Below, in pieces: positions 6,526 through 9,231 of a stretch of DNA of 9,231 nucleotides. This DNA comes from Clostridia bacterium (GTDB lineage: Bacteria > Bacillota > Clostridia > Christensenellales > Borkfalkiaceae). Numbering within the stretch: position 1 is the first letter of the stretch; each line of letters opens with the position of its first letter. The stretch is taken from the NCBI GenBank assembly GCA_017504065.1, contig JAFVRU010000128.1, forward strand, positions 1 through 9,231, written 5' to 3'. Under the pieces are notes generated by a model. It did no database searches. It was not told where the DNA came from and was given only the letters and a program-made list of their open reading frames with translations. A program made the position numbers and the translations under genes.

Positions 6526-6564
6526 GGGAAATACTGTTTTTAATATCTTCAGGGGGGAATGGAT

Positions 6565-6651
6565 ATGTTTTGGTTAGGCATGACGATCGGAATTTTTATC
6601 GGCGGGAATTTCGGAGTAATTCTTATGGCGCTTTTTAAAAATAAAAATTAA
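6565..6651 (+). CDS. 28-residue single-pass membrane micro-protein
   Basis: The reading frame encodes MFWLGMTIGIFIGGNFGVIL followed by MALFKNKN. It is one hydrophobic, glycine-rich helix (GxxxG-like spacing at Gly5, Gly9, Gly13/14, Gly17) with a short basic tail, so N-out/C-in topology is expected. The pattern recalls the tiny DUF3789-type proteins found in Firmicutes, but I assign that only tentatively. Strong support for translation is AGGGGGG (6551-6557) seven bases before ATG 6565. An ATG at 6559 is in frame but directly abuts that site and is less likely. The stop codon overlaps the start of a strong terminator hairpin. It lies between two leftward genes and points against both. Its function is unknown. 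Confidence 0.65.
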   Translation: MFWLGMTIGIFIGGNFGVILMALFKNKN

Positions 6652-6678
6652 ATCGGCGAGTTTCTCGCCGATTTTTTT
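6650..6678. terminator. Bidirectional terminator between micro-ORF and kinase
   Basis: AAATCGGCGAG (6650-6660) pairs with CTCGCCGATTT (6664-6674), loop TTT, with seven Ts at 6672-6678. On the minus strand the hairpin is followed by TTTAATTTTTATTTTT. It overlaps the stop codons of both convergent genes and serves both. Confidence 0.9.
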
Positions 6679-7786
6679 AATCACAGTATTTGTTTACAAT
6701 CTTTTGCATTTCGTCAAAATGCCCTACCATTTCATTGGCAAGTTTCAAATGGCATTTTGCCCGATCGAGATTTTGCGTGGCGTAATGCACTTTAAAATAC
6801 TTATCCCCGTCTAAATAATCGGTCAAGAACCGCACGCCGCATTCTACGGTCATCGTGATCGCCCCGAGCGCAAGCGTCTGCTTTTCCTTTTCCGTCATAC
6901 GACCTTTCAAAGTTTGCACAAAACCTTTTGTAAACGCTTCGTATTTTTCAAGATTCACACCGACCTTGCTTAAATCTTTTTCGTCTTCTTCCGTTTCCGA
7001 AGCTACAATACGAATCGCGTCCCCGAAATCGTTCGCAACCAGTCCGGGCATAACCGTATCCAAATCAATCACGGAAAGATGCTTATGCGATTGACAATCG
7101 AACAAAATATTGCTGATTTTCGTGTCGTTGTGCGTTACCCGCAAAGGCAACTCGCCACGGCGCTGTAACGCATACAACTGCGTTGCAATTTCTTCTAAGG
7201 CAAGATACCCTGCGATCTCGTTTTCCACTTCTTTTGCTCGACCTGCAGCGTCTTTTTCAACCGCTTCCTTGAAAACCGAATAGCGTTTTACGGTGTTATG
7301 GAAATGCGGAATAACGATATTCAAGTTCGCGACAGGGAAATCCGCCAAATAGAGCTGAAACTCCCCAAACGCTTTCCCCGCTTCTTCCACGACGTTCAAA
7401 TCATCGACTTGCATATAGCAAACGGAATCGTCTATGTATCGATAACAACGCCAGAAGCTACCGTCCGGCATATACGTATAAAATTTTCCGTCATTCGTTT
7501 GCGAATAATGCAATACGTTACGTTTTGCGGTAGGCTGCGTTTCTTTTATCTTCGCGCGAATATATTGCGTTACCGCAACTATATTGTCCATAACTTCCAC
7601 AGGATTTTCAAATACGTACGTATTTACTCTTTGTAAAATATACCTTTTATCCTGTTGATCCCGAATAAACGTTACTTGATAGGTCGTGTTGATATGTCCA
7701 CTATTAATGATCTCACAGCACTTATACTCCCCCTGTAGACCAAACCGATCGCAAACTTCTCTAACTTGCTTTTCCTCTTTTATCAT
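6677..7786 (-). CDS. N-acetylhexosamine 1-kinase-like (NahK-type) phosphotransferase
   Basis: The 369-residue product is an APH-fold small-molecule kinase. It closely resembles, by motif recall, NahK of bifidobacteria, which phosphorylates the anomeric hydroxyl of GlcNAc or GalNAc with ATP. Matching blocks are GHINTTY (30-36, the nucleotide loop), RYILQRVNT (48-56), RVTHNDTK (216-223) with catalytic Asp221, IDLDTVMPG (240-248) with metal-binding Asp241/Asp243, NDFGDAIR (252-259), EDEKDLSKV (267-275) and ECGVRFLTDYLDGDKYF (315-331). All key residues are present, so it should be active; the exact sugar is not certain, and other anomeric or choline/homoserine-type kinases share the fold. GGGAG (7797-7793) lies six bases before the ATG. 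It has a consensus promoter and its own terminator, so it is monocistronic. The lacto-N-biose phosphorylase partners of bifidobacterial NahK are not in view. Confidence 0.88.
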   Translation of the reverse strand: MIKEEKQVREVCDRFGLQGEYKCCEIINSGHINTTYQVTFIRDQQDKRYILQRVNTYVFENPVEVMDNIVAVTQYIRAKIKETQPTAKRNVLHYSQTNDGKFYTYMPDGSFWRCYRYIDDSVCYMQVDDLNVVEEAGKAFGEFQLYLADFPVANLNIVIPHFHNTVKRYSVFKEAVEKDAAGRAKEVENEIAGYLALEEIATQLYALQRRGELPLRVTHNDTKISNILFDCQSHKHLSVIDLDTVMPGLVANDFGDAIRIVASETEEDEKDLSKVGVNLEKYEAFTKGFVQTLKGRMTEKEKQTLALGAITMTVECGVRFLTDYLDGDKYFKVHYATQNLDRAKCHLKLANEMVGHFDEMQKIVNKYCD

Positions 7787-7884
7787 CCCTTACTCCCAAT
7801 ACGGATAAGTTGCTTAATTATTAACTATGAATATCTTCCGACTTTTTGTTATAAAGCTACAATGCTTGCAACTTTCGTTATTTT

Positions 7885-7913
7885 ATTATACCATTGTTCC
7901 AATCCTTTGTCAA
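7885..7913 (-). promoter_or_regulatory. Full-consensus promoter of the NahK-like kinase
   Basis: On the minus strand TTGACA (7913-7908), a 17-base spacer and TATAAT (7890-7885) match the housekeeping consensus exactly, and TGG directly precedes the -10. The implied leader is about 90 bases. The arms GCAACTT (7868-7874) and AAGTTGC (7807-7813) in that leader could pair, but I recognise no riboswitch. Confidence 0.85.
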
Positions 7914-7989
7914 GGTTTTTTCCCGTTTTTCTAATTCTTTTGCCTTTTGGCTCGGCATAAAAGCATTTTTGATTGCAAATACTTTTCGT

Positions 7990-8811
7990 ATGAAAAAATT
8001 TTTCCTACAAAGCTTACTACTTTCTTTGACGTTTTGCACCTGTTTTTCCGCATGTAATAGTGCCAAAACTCCACAAAATAAATTCTTTTCATCAAGCGTT
8101 ACGGAAGCCAACCCAATCGAAAAAAACGACGATACCGTTTGGGATCTTTCGGACGTGAACACAACCATGGTACAGGCAAACCGCAATTTGATTGCCTTTA
8201 CCTTTGACGATTCGCCGTCCAAAACGCTAGAAAATATTTTTGCGGTATTCGCTTCTTTTAACGAGCAACACCCCGACTGTCCCGCGTTTGCCACCGTCTT
8301 TTTCAACGGCGGATTGTTTCGAGAAAACTCGCTACACTTATTGCATACTGCGCTCGCGCTCGGTTTTGAGCTTGGCAATCATACGCAATCGCATTTGAAT
8401 TTGACAACGTTGGACGAGCCGTCTTTACAAAAAGAAATCGACGATACGGACGCGTTACTCGCCCAAGCGGACGGGAAACCCCGTCATTTGCTCCGCGCAC
8501 CGTACGGTAGTACGAACGAGCAGGTCAAAGCTTGCGCTCCGACCCCGCTGATATCTTGGAATATCGATACGCTGGATTGGACGGGCGCTTCCGCGGAACG
8601 GATTAGCGAAACTGTTCTTAGCAATCTTTCCGACGGCGCGATTGTTTTGATGCACGACGGACACAAAGAAACGGTAAACGCTTTAAAAATTTTATTGCCT
8701 GCCTTATACGAAAAAAACTATCAAGTCGTTAACGTTTCCCAACTCGCCAAAGCGCACAACTGCGTTATGCGAAAAGGGAAAGAATATATCCGTTTGCGAA
8801 AACAGGCGTAA
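7990..8811 (+). CDS. Lipoprotein polysaccharide deacetylase (CE4/NodB domain)
   Basis: The product (273 residues) should be exported, lipid-anchored and act on cell-surface or environmental N-acetylated polysaccharide such as peptidoglycan. The signal peptide MKKFFLQSLLLSLTFCTC is followed by FSAC, a lipobox with Cys22 as the modified residue. The NodB domain (~67-255) has all five CE4 motifs: TFDD with Asp73/Asp74, NHTQSH with metal-binding His131 and His135, RAPYG (169-173), DTLDW (193-197) and LMHDGH with His222. It should therefore be an active metal-dependent deacetylase; the exact polymer is unknown. ATG 7990 is chosen because it gives a proper signal peptide, although no clear ribosome binding site precedes it. 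An in-frame TTG at 7894 would add 32 residues before the signal peptide and overlaps the divergent kinase promoter. I see no convincing promoter. Confidence 0.9.
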   Translation: MKKFFLQSLLLSLTFCTCFSACNSAKTPQNKFFSSSVTEANPIEKNDDTVWDLSDVNTTMVQANRNLIAFTFDDSPSKTLENIFAVFASFNEQHPDCPAFATVFFNGGLFRENSLHLLHTALALGFELGNHTQSHLNLTTLDEPSLQKEIDDTDALLAQADGKPRHLLRAPYGSTNEQVKACAPTPLISWNIDTLDWTGASAERISETVLSNLSDGAIVLMHDGHKETVNALKILLPALYEKNYQVVNVSQLAKAHNCVMRKGKEYIRLRKQA

Positions 8812-8895
8812 ACTTAGTTTCCAAGCCGATAAACTGGGCGACAAAAAAGGACGGTTAAGGGCGTTACTCTTAGGGATTTTAATTATGCAATTTAG

Positions 8896-8927
8896 AAAAC
8901 TCGACTTTTTTAAGTCGAGTTTTTTTT
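8896..8927 (+). terminator. Terminator in repeat C, after the deacetylase gene
   Basis: AAAACTCGACTT (8896-8907) pairs perfectly with AAGTCGAGTTTT (8912-8923), with a 4-T loop and a T-run to 8927. It would end deacetylase transcription before the next promoter. Confidence 0.88.
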
Positions 8928-8943
8928 GTCCACACAAAATAGA

Positions 8944-8972
8944 TTGCATTAAAGTTGATTTTAGTTTATAAT
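8944..8972 (+). promoter_or_regulatory. Promoter of the YdeI-like gene, in repeat C
   Basis: TTGCAT (8944-8949), a 17-base spacer and TATAAT (8967-8972) repeat exactly the arrangement in copy B. The gene start is 36 bases downstream of the -10. Confidence 0.72.
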
Positions 8973-9008
8973 AAACTCACCGATAAATAAGAATTTGCAG
9001 GGGTGAAA

Positions 9009-9231
9009 ATGAAGGTATTTTATACAAGTGAACGAGAAGCATGGCGCGAATGGCTTGCCGATCACTTTGAAACGGAAAGTGAGATTTGGTTTATTTTTCC
9101 GATGAAGGAATCGGGTGATAAGGCGCTTTCCTACAACGATGCAGTAGAAGAAGCACTTTGCTTCGGCTGGATCGACAGTACGATTAAGCATATTGATCCT
9201 ACTCATCGTGCGCAACGCTTCACCCCGAGAA
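9009..9231 (+). CDS. YdeI/OmpD-associated family protein, 3' end beyond window
   Basis: Seventy-four complete codons are visible from ATG 9009 to the window edge with no stop. The start follows AGGGGTG (8999-9005) by three bases. The sequence shows family-typical blocks: EAWREWLADHF, then SEIWFIF, SYNDAVEEALCFGWIDSTIK (around residues 41-60) and AQRFTPR near the cut. This matches the N-terminal part of the YdeI/OmdA-associated ('bacteriocin-protection') family, usually about 190 residues; the biochemical role is poorly known. The gene sits directly behind the repeat that supplies its promoter and is the second unrelated gene fed by that repeat. Only about a third of the expected gene is visible, so integrity cannot be judged. 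Confidence 0.82.
   Translation, partial: MKVFYTSEREAWREWLADHFETESEIWFIFPMKESGDKALSYNDAVEEALCFGWIDSTIKHIDPTHRAQRFTPR

Larger units (their letters stand above)
8854..8997 (+). repeat. 145-bp terminator-promoter repeat, copy C
   Basis: This is the inverted partner of 5603-5747, about 95% identical by hand alignment. It begins 42 bases after the deacetylase stop with GTTAAGGGCGTTACTC and TTAGGGATTT, then the terminator, the promoter and the leader ending in GAATTTG. Similarity stops at 8997, immediately before the ribosome binding site of the next gene. Two of the seven substitutions fall in the promoter spacer and none in the hexamers; the hairpin core is identical. Confidence 0.92.

Noticed and set aside
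6559..6564. ATG at 6559 as start of the micro-protein
   Set aside because: It directly abuts the AGGGGGG site with essentially no spacing; ATG 6565 has the normal seven-base spacing.
7787..7884. Riboswitch in the kinase leader
   Set aside because: About 90 bases with only a weak 7-bp long-range pairing and no recognisable aptamer core or terminator.
7894..7989. Upstream TTG start extending the deacetylase by 32 residues
   Set aside because: It would bury the signal peptide and lipobox behind an odd N-terminus and overlaps the divergent promoter.

Overview
The window comes from a bacterium, most likely a Bacillota (Firmicutes) of the class Clostridia. The left half carries gpmI, secG, rnr and smpB in a row; secG-rnr-smpB is a known Gram-positive order. 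Genes have AGGAG-type ribosome binding sites, promoters of the TTGACA/TATAAT type, and hairpin-plus-T-run terminators. The organism call is inference from gene order and style; I cannot name a species.

Left half (1-4735, + strand): glycolytic phosphoglycerate mutase GpmI with its own terminator; then, behind a clear promoter, the small SecYEG subunit SecG, a second terminator, RNase R, and SmpB. RNase R and SmpB both act in trans-translation and are nearly contiguous. The ssrA (tmRNA) gene is not next to them here.

Right half (4736-9231) is accessory. A leftward, AT-richer sugar O-acetyltransferase gene lies between smpB and a leftward nitrilase-fold gene whose catalytic residues appear to be lost. 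Next come a rightward 28-codon membrane micro-ORF, a leftward NahK-like sugar 1-kinase with a consensus promoter, a rightward lipoprotein polysaccharide deacetylase, and the 5' end of a rightward YdeI/OmpD-associated-family gene cut by the window edge.

The most unusual structure is a ~145-bp sequence present twice in inverted orientation (5603-5747 on -, 8854-8997 on +), about 95% identical by hand alignment. Each copy holds a short GC-rich box, an intrinsic terminator and a complete promoter, and each ends just upstream of an unrelated accessory gene (acetyltransferase; YdeI-like). A third, shorter copy of the box lies after smpB, inverted relative to the copy that starts the acetyltransferase unit, so that unit is bracketed by terminal-inverted-repeat-like boxes. 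I read this as a possible family of self-contained 'terminator-promoter-cargo' cassettes placed behind the 3' ends of resident genes. The repeat is directly visible; mobility is inference.
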